Shown here piece after piece: positions 26,132 through 33,114 of a stretch of 64,000 nucleotides of DNA; the first letter of the stretch is position 1, and each line of letters opens with the position of its first letter. Under the pieces are notes generated by a model. That model made no database searches, had not been told where the DNA came from, and saw nothing but the letters and a program-made list of their open reading frames with translations. A program made the translations under genes and the position numbers. The stretch covers positions 1-64,000 of the forward strand of contig NZ_JALHAG010000001.1 in the NCBI RefSeq assembly GCF_022819085.1, read 5' to 3'. The stretch comes from Planococcus ruber (GTDB lineage: Bacteria > Bacillota > Bacilli > Bacillales_A > Planococcaceae).

Positions 26132-26869
26132 ATGAAAAATGAGCATAAACCAGTTATTGGGATTACAGCACGTGTAGAAAAAGACCAAATGTATACATTG
26201 GATCCGGTTTACGGACAGGCAATCCTGCAAGCAGGCGGCTTGCCTTTAATCGTTCCGATTGTGGACGAAGAAGATATTCCGTTGCTTTGTGAACGATTGG
26301 ATGGATTGATTGTGACGGGGGGCGGGGATATTAATCCGACGCTTTATGGAGAAGAACCGCATATTCGCTTAGGAGCCGTTTATCCAGGAAGCGACCAATA
26401 CGAAAAAGAGTTGATCTTGAATTTCCTTGAATTGGATAAACCTTTTATTGGTATGTGCCGAGGCATGCAAATGCTGAATGTTTCACTAGGCGGAACCATC
26501 TATCAGGATCTGGAAGCACAATATGAAGGAACCTTGTACCAGCACAAGCAAATGGCTATGCGGACACACCGTACCCACTCCGTGACGCTTGAGGACGATA
26601 GCCGATTGATTAAAATCATGGAAGAAAAAACGTTTAACGTGAACTCGTTCCATCACCAAGGGATCAAAGATGTTTCGGACAAGCTGAAAGTTGCAGGGCG
26701 CGCAGCCGATGGATTAGTGGAAGCGCTGGAAAGCGAAAATCACCAGTTTGTGATGGGCATCCAGTGGCATCCCGAAGAATTTGCGCTGCAGGGCGATGAA
26801 GCTTCTAAAAAAATCTTTGAACGTTTCGTAAAAGAATGCAGAAAAGATAAAATGCAAAACCAGAAATAG
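26132..26869 (+). CDS. Gamma-glutamyl hydrolase family protein (peptidase C26, PuuD-like)
   Basis: A 245-residue class I glutamine-amidotransferase-like hydrolase. The nucleophile elbow GMCRGMQMLN holds the catalytic Cys. VTGGGDINPTLYGEEP, NSFHHQ and IQWHPEEF, which brings the catalytic His and Glu, complete the PuuD signature. PuuD hydrolyses gamma-glutamyl-GABA in putrescine breakdown. No puu genes are adjacent, though a GabD-like enzyme lies 7 kb away. It acts in the cytosol and is monocistronic, with a terminator behind it. Confidence 0.88.
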   Translation: MKNEHKPVIGITARVEKDQMYTLDPVYGQAILQAGGLPLIVPIVDEEDIPLLCERLDGLIVTGGGDINPTLYGEEPHIRLGAVYPGSDQYEKELILNFLELDKPFIGMCRGMQMLNVSLGGTIYQDLEAQYEGTLYQHKQMAMRTHRTHSVTLEDDSRLIKIMEEKTFNVNSFHHQGIKDVSDKLKVAGRAADGLVEALESENHQFVMGIQWHPEEFALQGDEASKKIFERFVKECRKDKMQNQK

Positions 26870-26887
26870 AATCGAACAGTTAAAGTG

Positions 26888-26932
26888 AAAAGGCATGCGT
26901 CCAGTCGATACCGGGGCGCATGCCTTTTCTTA
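26888..26932 (+). terminator. Rho-independent terminator
   Basis: AAAAGGCATGCG (26888-26899) pairs with CGCATGCCTTTT (26917-26928), followed by TCTTAGTTTCTTTT. Confidence 0.85.
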
Positions 26933-27006
26933 GTTTCTTTTGGTCTTAATAAGTGTCGAACGTACGGGCATCGGGTATGGAAAAACGAATATAGGAGGTG
27001 AGAAGA

Positions 27007-28062
27007 ATGAATCGGATTTTTAGCATATTGGTAATCATCACCGTGCCTTTAGCCATCATTGGTTCGTTTCTGGAATGGCCGAGTATCGTGATGTTTGTCC
27101 TCTGTTCCCTCAGCATTATTGCTTTATCCAGCTTTATGGGGCGTGCGACTGAAAGTTTAGCGATCGTCAGCGGGCCGCGTATCGGCGGTTTGTTAAATGC
27201 TACATTCGGCAATGCGGTAGAACTGATCATTTCCGTTTTTGCGCTGCAGGCGGGATTGGTTGGCGTCGTTCTAGCCTCTTTGACGGGATCTGTTCTTGGG
27301 AACCTTCTACTTGTGGGAGGGCTGTCTTTCTTCTTGGGAGGCATTAAATTCAAGAGACAGAAATTCAGCGTCCATGACGCTTCGCATAATTCGGGATTGT
27401 TGATATTTGCGGTTGTCGTCGCGTTTGTCATACCTGAAATTTTTTCGATGACCATGACAGATCGTGAAACCATTCAATTAAGCGCCGGCATTTCGATTAT
27501 TATGATTCTATTGTATTTAGCAGGATTAATTTTCAAATTGGTTACCCATAGAGGCGTATATACACATTCGGACGCCGATGTGGAAGAAGTGCGTGAAGAA
27601 CCCGAATGGACGAAACCAAAAGCTATTATTATTTTATTTGCTGCCACGTTAGTGGTCGCTTTTATTTCAGAAAACCTCGTCCATACGTTTGAAGAAGTCG
27701 GCGAACAATTCGGATGGTCTGAACTATTTATCGGTGTAATTGTGGTTGCCATTGTCGGCAATGCAGCAGAACATGCCTCAGCACTTATGATGGCAATGAA
27801 AAATAAAATGGATGTGGCAGTTGAAATTGCCATCGGCTCGACTTTGCAGGTAGCCATGTTCGTAGCGCCGGTGCTCGTGTTGCTTTCTTTGTTCATGCCT
27901 GTCCAGATGCCGCTGGTATTCACGATTCCTGAACTCGTCGCAATGATCACAGCGGTATTTCTTACGATTAACGCAACGAATGATGGAGAATCCAATTGGT
28001 TCGAAGGCTTGACCTTGCTGGCTGCTTATTTAATTATGGGCATCGGTTTTTATTTGCTGTAA
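27007..28062 (+). CDS. cax: Ca2+/H+ antiporter (CaCA family)
   Basis: A 351-residue membrane exchanger with about eleven helices. Two inverted alpha repeats are clear: GNAVELIISVFAL in the first half and VGNAAEHASALMMA in the second, each giving the Glu that binds calcium. An acidic loop (about residues 180-200, DADVEEVREEPEW) separates the halves. Length and motifs match B. subtilis ChaA (YfkE). The start ATG 27007 has AGGAGGTGA upstream. It probably removes cytosolic calcium; monocistronic. Confidence 0.92.
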   Translation: MNRIFSILVIITVPLAIIGSFLEWPSIVMFVLCSLSIIALSSFMGRATESLAIVSGPRIGGLLNATFGNAVELIISVFALQAGLVGVVLASLTGSVLGNLLLVGGLSFFLGGIKFKRQKFSVHDASHNSGLLIFAVVVAFVIPEIFSMTMTDRETIQLSAGISIIMILLYLAGLIFKLVTHRGVYTHSDADVEEVREEPEWTKPKAIIILFAATLVVAFISENLVHTFEEVGEQFGWSELFIGVIVVAIVGNAAEHASALMMAMKNKMDVAVEIAIGSTLQVAMFVAPVLVLLSLFMPVQMPLVFTIPELVAMITAVFLTINATNDGESNWFEGLTLLAAYLIMGIGFYLL

Positions 28063-28137
28063 ATAATATGCGACTTTCGACATATTCTCCCTGATCTTTA
28101 AGGAATCATGGTAAAATAAATACATTAAAAAAAGGCG

Positions 28138-29445
28138 GTGGTTTCCATAGGAACTATATCTTTAAATGACAAATACATTCAATCGTTTGTAGAAAAAGAT
28201 GAACTGACGGCTTTACAAGATTTCGTTGAAAGCGCCCACAAAAAAATCCATGAAGGAACGGGAGCAGGTGCTGATTACCTTGGATGGCTGAACTGGCCCT
28301 CTACGATGGATGATGCAGAAGTTTCCCGCATTGAAGAAACGGCTTTAAAATTGAGCAAGGATGTCGATGTCCTGATTGTCATCGGAATTGGCGGCTCGTA
28401 TTTGGGGGCCAAAGCAGTGCAGGACTTGTTGAGTCCGGCTTTCGGCCGCACAGGACTTGAAGTGGTGTATGCAGGCCAGCACATAAGCGGCAGATACTTG
28501 GAAGAATTGCTTGCTTATATTGAAGGCAAAAAAGTGGCGGTTAACGTAATTTCGAAGTCAGGTACAACAACAGAACCAGCCATCGCTTTCCGGAAACTGA
28601 AAGCATGGATGTACGAAGCATACGGTGAACAGGAAGCTGCTAGCCGAATTATCGTAACAACGGATGAATCAGCTGGAGCGCTCCGGAAAACGGCGGATGA
28701 AGCAGGATATGTTTCTTTTGTCATTCCAGGTGACATTGGCGGACGCTATTCGGTATTGACTCCGGTAGGATTGCTGCCTTTGGCGGCGGCAGGCGTTGAT
28801 ATCCGCCAGTTGCTAAGCGGAGCAAAACAAGCAGAGGCGGACTTGATTTCTACAAATTTAGAGGAGAATGCAGCTTACGCTTATGCAGCTTACCGCCAAG
28901 TGTTAAATGCGCGCGGCTATTCGACGGAAGTCATGGCAAGTTTTGAACCGGCGATGGCTGGCATGAACGAATGGTGGAAGCAATTGTTTGGCGAAAGTGA
29001 AGGCAAGCAAGGAAAAGGGATTTTCCCGGCATCCGTCATTTATTCGACCGATCTGCATTCGCTTGGCCAATACTTGCAAAACGGCCGGCGCATGTTATTT
29101 GAAACGATGGTCAGCTTTACGGAAGACCAGCAGCAAAGCCAAATTCCTTTTGATGAAGAGGATGGGGATGGCTTGAACTATCTGGTGGATAAGACCTTGC
29201 ATGAAGTGAATCAGCAAGCCCTGAATGCTACCGCAATGGCCCATCATGACGGAGGAGTGCCGATTCTGCAATTGGAGATTCCGAAACTGGATGCCTATCA
29301 TACAGGATACTTGCTGTACTTTTTCATGAAAGCTTGCGCCATGAGCGCTTACCTTTCGGGCGTGAATCCATTCGATCAGCCGGGAGTAGAGCAGTACAAA
29401 CAAAACATGTTCCAGCTTCTTGGCAAGCCCGGATACGAAAAATAA
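28138..29445 (+). CDS. pgi: Glucose-6-phosphate isomerase, with an ambiguous non-ATG start
   Basis: Interconverts glucose-6-phosphate and fructose-6-phosphate. The sugar-phosphate site VISKSGTTTEP, GDIGGRYSVLTPVGLLP and FPASVIYSTDLHSLGQ are intact. The frame to 28138 gives 435 residues, but the start is odd. The only standard start near the N-terminus is GTG 28138, which lies inside AAAGGCGGTG, a near-perfect ribosome site. The codon at the right distance (8 nt after GGCGG) is ATA at 28147, in frame. No in-frame ATG or TTG comes until about residue 57. Either ATA is used, or one base differs in the read. A terminator follows. Confidence 0.95.
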   Translation: MVSIGTISLNDKYIQSFVEKDELTALQDFVESAHKKIHEGTGAGADYLGWLNWPSTMDDAEVSRIEETALKLSKDVDVLIVIGIGGSYLGAKAVQDLLSPAFGRTGLEVVYAGQHISGRYLEELLAYIEGKKVAVNVISKSGTTTEPAIAFRKLKAWMYEAYGEQEAASRIIVTTDESAGALRKTADEAGYVSFVIPGDIGGRYSVLTPVGLLPLAAAGVDIRQLLSGAKQAEADLISTNLEENAAYAYAAYRQVLNARGYSTEVMASFEPAMAGMNEWWKQLFGESEGKQGKGIFPASVIYSTDLHSLGQYLQNGRRMLFETMVSFTEDQQQSQIPFDEEDGDGLNYLVDKTLHEVNQQALNATAMAHHDGGVPILQLEIPKLDAYHTGYLLYFFMKACAMSAYLSGVNPFDQPGVEQYKQNMFQLLGKPGYEK

Positions 29446-29453
29446 AAACAAGC

Positions 29454-29491
29454 AAAAAGCAGCTGCCTCATTTTGAAGGCAGCTGCTTTTT
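29454..29491. terminator. Bidirectional terminator pgi / signal-peptide gene
   Basis: A 15-bp stem AAAAAGCAGCTGCCT (29454-29468 with 29477-29491) with T-rich sequence on the minus strand too. It ends both convergent transcripts. Confidence 0.9.
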
Positions 29492-29506
29492 ATGATTTAT
29501 GAGAGA

Positions 29507-29800
29507 TTATGCTTGGAATTTATCTTTTACAGACCAAGGTTCAGGAACGCGATGCTGCATAGCTACATCTTTACGAATAGACCAGGGTTCAGGGACACGA
29601 TGCTGCATAGCTACATCTTTACGAATAGACCAAGGTTCAGGAACACGGTGTTGCATAGCTACATCTTTGCGAATAGACCAAGGCTCCGGAACACGGTGTT
29701 GCATAGTGACGTTATTTTCGCTTGGATTGACGAAGGCAGTAGCAGAAAGACTTGTGAGAATTAGTGTTGAAGCCAAGACTAGTTTAGACAATTTCCTCAT
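29507..29800 (-). CDS. Putative multi-copy signalling peptide precursor of an RNPP quorum-sensing system
   Basis: A 97-residue secreted precursor. It has a basic start (MRKLSKL), a hydrophobic stretch, a signal-peptidase site after SATA (residue 22), a short linker, then four tandem 16-residue units starting at residues 33, 49, 65 and 81. Each begins MQHRVPEPWS; the first three continue IRKDVA, the last VKDKFQA. AGGAG lies 8 nt before ATG 29800 and overlaps the stop of the receptor gene, so both are coupled. This is the layout of Phr/PapR/NprX-type precursors, exported and cut to short peptides re-imported to a TPR receptor. The active peptide is not known; VPEPWS-containing fragments are the best guess. 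A repeat-containing secreted effector is the alternative. Confidence 0.8.
   Translation of the reverse strand: MRKLSKLVLASTLILTSLSATAFVNPSENNVTMQHRVPEPWSIRKDVAMQHRVPEPWSIRKDVAMQHRVPEPWSIRKDVAMQHRVPEPWSVKDKFQA
29531..29704 (-). repeat. 48-bp in-frame tandem repeat coding for the peptide units
   Basis: Units on the minus strand are 29704-29657, 29656-29609, 29608-29561 and a shorter last copy, 29560-29531 in its conserved core. The three full units encode identical core residues through different codons (CCG/CCT, GAG/GAA, CAC/CAT, CAA/CAG, CGC/CGT, GTT/GTC, CCT/CCC). The repeats are therefore old enough to have drifted, and kept at the protein level. Confidence 0.95.
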
Positions 29801-29811
29801 TGAATTCACTC

Positions 29812-31101
29812 CTATTTAATGGTAATAAGATTCTTATAAGCCAAACGTGAATTATTAAAGGCAAAAGACGAGTCTTTGTACCTTTCTTGATTATAGTATA
29901 GATTACCCAATAATCCATAATAATAACCAATTTCATAAAAATTATCATTTACACTTAAACTTGGCAAAAAAGTATTTACAACTAAGGATTCGAATTGATC
30001 ATATTCGCCATTTAAATAATGGGACAAACAGAAGAATTCCATTATAGCCTCTTTAAAAGCATGATTAGTCGGCAAATTTAAATTAAGGTGCTTTTCAACT
30101 ACTATTTCCTCGCCCTTCATTTGCCATTTAAGAGCTTCTTCAATATTTTCTAACTCTATATTACACTTTATTATTAAACAATAACTCAATAATATATCTG
30201 CAGTATATTCGGCGGGAACAAATTCCAATGCAGCAGTTACATGATGAATACTAGCTTCGAAATTTTGAAATAGAAAGTTCGAATAGCCTACATTAAATTC
30301 TGTAGTGAATCTCAAAATATCAATTTCAAGCTTTCTACCAATTGTTAATGCGTTTTTAAAATGTTCAGTAGCTATCTTGAAATTACCTATGCGCTGTTGG
30401 GTCATCGCTATATTTAAATGGCACTCTACAATACGCTTTGGAACAAATTCTTGCTGATATATTTTTAAAGCTAAATCTGTGTATTTAAAAGCTAATTCAG
30501 TTTCCCAACATTGAGAAGAAGAAATCCCAATAGAATAGTATAGATCTCCTAGCTCAGAAGGAGAAGTAGTAGAAGGTGCAATTTTTTCAGCCATCAGGTA
30601 AGTTTTCAAAGCTGTTTCATGGTCGTTTAAAATATAATGGTAGTTTCCGTTATATTTATGGAAAAGATAAAATTGCTCTTGATTCATGAATTCTTTGAAA
30701 CGTTCCATCTCTTTTAACTTCAATTCTGCGGTATCTAAATCCCCTATAACGATAAAATACCGAATTTGTTGGATGCTATATTCTAATTCAATATCTTCAT
30801 TCACATGCAGCAGTGGGTGATCTTTAATGTCGGAGTATTGCTCCATGATCTTCCCTTTATTCTGAGGGTGGACTAATGAAGATTTAAAATTTTTAACCAA
30901 AACTTTTCCGACTGGATTGTCTTTAGGAGCCAGTGGAATTTCGAGTTTTTTGCATAATGCTTCTAAGTCAGCCAAAGAAGGTTCTTTTAAACCGGATTCG
31001 ATCTTTTTCAATTCCCTGGGAGAGAGGATACCGGAAGCAACTTCCTCTAAGCTGATTTTCTTCTTTAATCGATGATATTTCAGGCGCAGTCCAGTGTCCA
31101 T
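29812..31101 (-). CDS. NprR/PlcR-type (RNPP) peptide-responsive transcriptional regulator
   Basis: A 429-residue cytosolic DNA-binding receptor. Residues 5-57 form an Xre-type helix-turn-helix (SLEEVASGILSPRELKKIES). From about 110 to the end run helical pairs with the TPR pattern, for example KYNGNYHYILNDHETALKTY and NIAMTQQRIGNFKIATEHF. The size matches NprR more than the shorter PlcR. The open frame reaches 31233, but AAAGGAG lies 10 nt before ATG 31101. It lies directly upstream of the repeat-peptide gene (11 nt apart), its presumed ligand source. The gene is visibly more A+T-rich than pgi and the stress genes around it, which hints at transfer. Target genes are unknown; itself and the adjacent stress genes are candidates. 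Confidence 0.88.
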   Translation of the reverse strand: MDTGLRLKYHRLKKKISLEEVASGILSPRELKKIESGLKEPSLADLEALCKKLEIPLAPKDNPVGKVLVKNFKSSLVHPQNKGKIMEQYSDIKDHPLLHVNEDIELEYSIQQIRYFIVIGDLDTAELKLKEMERFKEFMNQEQFYLFHKYNGNYHYILNDHETALKTYLMAEKIAPSTTSPSELGDLYYSIGISSSQCWETELAFKYTDLALKIYQQEFVPKRIVECHLNIAMTQQRIGNFKIATEHFKNALTIGRKLEIDILRFTTEFNVGYSNFLFQNFEASIHHVTAALEFVPAEYTADILLSYCLIIKCNIELENIEEALKWQMKGEEIVVEKHLNLNLPTNHAFKEAIMEFFCLSHYLNGEYDQFESLVVNTFLPSLSVNDNFYEIGYYYGLLGNLYYNQERYKDSSFAFNNSRLAYKNLITIK

Positions 31102-31240
31102 TGATTCTCTCCTTTCCGTTTGAATGGGCAGAACTTCAAGCATCCATGTAGGAGAGTTTCTTTCCAGCTTTGACGTCGGTTCCGGGAAGTAGTGCATAGA
31201 AAGATTGTTAAGTACTATAGTTTCCGCCTCCACAACTTAT

Positions 31241-31279
31241 ATTATACGAAAATGCAATATCCTAAATCCATGATATCAT
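31241..31279 (-). promoter_or_regulatory. Promoter and palindrome of the quorum-sensing operon
   Basis: On the minus strand TATAAT (31246-31241) is an ideal -10. At 17 nt the -35 (GGATTT, 31269-31264) is poor. A perfect 10-bp palindrome ATGATATCAT (31270-31279) touches that weak -35, the place for an activator. Transcription would begin near 31234, giving a leader of about 130 nt. The rest of 31280-31520 is very AT-rich with nothing further recognised. Confidence 0.55.
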
Positions 31280-31522
31280 CAATTTTCAAAATATACTGCC
31301 TTTTTAATACCTATTTTTTGTAAATTAAATATAAAGGAAGAATGACCTAGGTAGAAAATTAGTAATTGGATGAAATGGTTAATATATCAAAAATCTTTTT
31401 CTCGGCTTTTATAATAACATATTAAATAAATATTAAAATGATTAATTTCGCATTACATAAATTAAAATAAAAAATTTTCTCATCGTTTATAGAGAAGAAA
31501 TACCCGTAAAATATACCGTCTT

Positions 31523-31548
31523 GTTTAAGGTGTGGATGGGAAGGGGAA
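31523..31548 (+). promoter_or_regulatory. Possible SigB promoter of the first YflT-like gene
   Basis: GTTTAA (31523-31528), 14 nt, then GGGGAA (31543-31548). The -35 is perfect for SigB; the -10 departs from GGGTAT. It is supported by the type of gene downstream. Confidence 0.4.
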
Positions 31549-31582
31549 AGCAATAACAAATACATGGATGGAGGTTTTGAGG

Positions 31583-32185
31583 ATGGCTACAGATAAAAGA
31601 GTATTAGCGGTTGTTTATTCTGAAAATGATTTGCTCCACAAACTTGAAGAACTCAAGAAAGATGGATATGAAGAAAAGGATCTCCACATTCTTGCAAAGG
31701 ATTCAGATCGCCTGGACGGCCTTGAAGGCGGAACCGATCTGGATGTACAAAAAGCGGGTTCTTTTAAAGATAAATTCAAAGGTTTCATAACAGGTGAAGG
31801 CAGCGTGCTTGGTACGATTAAATCTTTAGACCTTTCTAAGGAGGAAACCGAACGCTATACAGAGGATCTCGCGAAAGGCGGAATTTTAATCTATGCAGAT
31901 GAACGAAAAGGCATTGAAGATGTTGTAGGCGAAAGCGCTTTTAAAGACCGGGAGGGAAATCCTGTGGAACCTTCACAAAATGAATTTGTGAATTCGGTGG
32001 ATAATAATTTCGATGAGCAAGAAGACCGGTTTGCACGGGGAGAAACATTCCAGCAAGATCCGACGCTAATGAAAGATCCGCACCATGTGTCTTTCAGTAC
32101 CCAACAAAAGCCGGAAATTGAAAAAGAGCGCGGATCTATGTCGACTGCTGAAAAACATTCATCCAGTGACAAAAAATACAAATAA
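31583..32185 (+). CDS. General stress protein with YflT domain
   Basis: A 200-residue soluble protein. The N-terminal ~105 residues form a YflT (heat-induced stress protein) domain: VLAVVYSENDLLHKLEELKKDGYEEKDLHI and the conserved ETERYTEDLAKGGILIYAD. The remainder is hydrophilic and probably disordered. The frame opens upstream, but GGAGG is 8 nt before ATG 31583. YflT in B. subtilis belongs to the SigB general stress group; its action is unknown. The next gene is a paralog 84 bp downstream. It is divergent from the quorum-sensing operon across 480 bp. Confidence 0.82.
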   Translation: MATDKRVLAVVYSENDLLHKLEELKKDGYEEKDLHILAKDSDRLDGLEGGTDLDVQKAGSFKDKFKGFITGEGSVLGTIKSLDLSKEETERYTEDLAKGGILIYADERKGIEDVVGESAFKDREGNPVEPSQNEFVNSVDNNFDEQEDRFARGETFQQDPTLMKDPHHVSFSTQQKPEIEKERGSMSTAEKHSSSDKKYK

Positions 32186-32205
32186 GATTCCTGGAGTTCC
32201 TGAAT

Positions 32206-32232
32206 GTTTCAGCAAGCCTTTTTACCGGGTAC
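32206..32232 (+). promoter_or_regulatory. Possible SigB promoter of the second YflT-like gene
   Basis: GTTTCA (32206-32211), 15 nt, GGGTAC (32227-32232). It is close to the SigB consensus GTTTAA-N12-15-GGGWAW and 38 bp before the start codon. Confidence 0.5.
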
Positions 32233-32269
32233 ACAAAACAGTAAGACGATAAACAGGAGGCTGAAATAA

Positions 32270-33073
32270 ATGGAACCTACAAATCGCGAATTTATTGTGC
32301 TTTACAGCCAGGAAGAAATGCGCAGCAAAATAGAGGAACTGAAATCCCAAGGCTATCGTGAGGAAGATTTTCACGTGCTGGTTGATGATGGAGCAGTTTT
32401 AAATGCAGAAGACACCAGCCGTATTGATGTACATGAAACAGGTACATTGGGGAATACATTTAAAACGATGTTTACTGGAAAAGATGCAGTCAGAGAACAG
32501 CTGAAAAAAATGGAGCTGGAAGAGCGGCAAGTTGACCGCTATGCAGAAGATTTGGAAAACGGAGCGATTTTGCTATACATGGATAAATCGCTAGCGAAGG
32601 GAGATCGAAATACAATGGCTTTTAATGAAAAAGAAAATCATGGAAAAGACGAAATCTACACTTCTGAAGTTTCGCGTGAAGAACAATACGGTGTTCCGGG
32701 ATATCAGGATGAAGCGAAAGATTCGCGTGTCAAAGGCGAAAACATCCATCCTACGACCGGATCTGAAACAGCTGATGAAAGCAAACCGAAAGAGAAATTG
32801 ATGGAACACGAACCTGGAATTGCTTCAGGCGAAGGAAGCGGCCTTTTGGATCAGAAGGACGGCGTGAATCGCAGAGAAGACGAGCAGTCTCCTGGAGTTG
32901 ATCCAAATTTAGGGCCGGCACCATTTGGCCGGGATTCGGAGGAAGAGCATCTTTTAAATGATACGCCTCGACGCGACGACTACGAACATGAACAGAATCC
33001 AAGAGATGGCCGTAAGCTCCATGAAGACGTGGAGAAAAAGACGGGAACTCCTCCAACACCCAGACTATTTTAA
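32270..33073 (+). CDS. General stress protein with YflT domain and long disordered tail
   Basis: A 267-residue paralog of the gene before it. The YflT domain covers about residues 6-105 (IVLYSQEEMRSKIEELKSQGY to RYAEDLENGAILLYMD). The following 160 residues are rich in Glu, Asp, Lys, Gly and Pro without hydrophobic core, as in hydrophilin-like stress proteins. AGGAGGCTG precedes the ATG. It was probably made by duplication, after which the tails diverged. It is likely induced by stress through SigB. Confidence 0.82.
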   Translation: MEPTNREFIVLYSQEEMRSKIEELKSQGYREEDFHVLVDDGAVLNAEDTSRIDVHETGTLGNTFKTMFTGKDAVREQLKKMELEERQVDRYAEDLENGAILLYMDKSLAKGDRNTMAFNEKENHGKDEIYTSEVSREEQYGVPGYQDEAKDSRVKGENIHPTTGSETADESKPKEKLMEHEPGIASGEGSGLLDQKDGVNRREDEQSPGVDPNLGPAPFGRDSEEEHLLNDTPRRDDYEHEQNPRDGRKLHEDVEKKTGTPPTPRLF

Positions 33074-33075
33074 AA

Positions 33076-33114
33076 GAAAGCAGCCTCATTTAAATCAATG
33101 AGGCTGCTTTTTTG
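33076..33114. terminator. Bidirectional terminator stress gene / brnQ
   Basis: AAAGCAGCCTCATT (33077-33090) pairs with AATGAGGCTGCTTT (33097-33110), T-run after. The brnQ stop codon lies in its loop. Confidence 0.88.

Noticed and set aside
29531-29704. CRISPR-like or minisatellite array (48-bp tandem units)
   Set aside because: The units are contiguous with no variable spacers and stay in frame with a coding sequence. Changes between them are synonymous, so they are protein repeats.
29492-29819. Plus-strand ORFs of 90 and 106 residues with repeated SYIFTNRPRF- and SLRIDQGSG-like units
   Set aside because: They are the antisense readings of the peptide-precursor repeats. They lack a ribosome site, and the coding strand has a signal peptide and strong translation start.
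31102-31233. N-terminal 44-residue extension of the RNPP receptor
   Set aside because: It starts at the inferred transcription start and carries no ribosome site; AAAGGAG is placed for ATG 31101, where the HTH begins.
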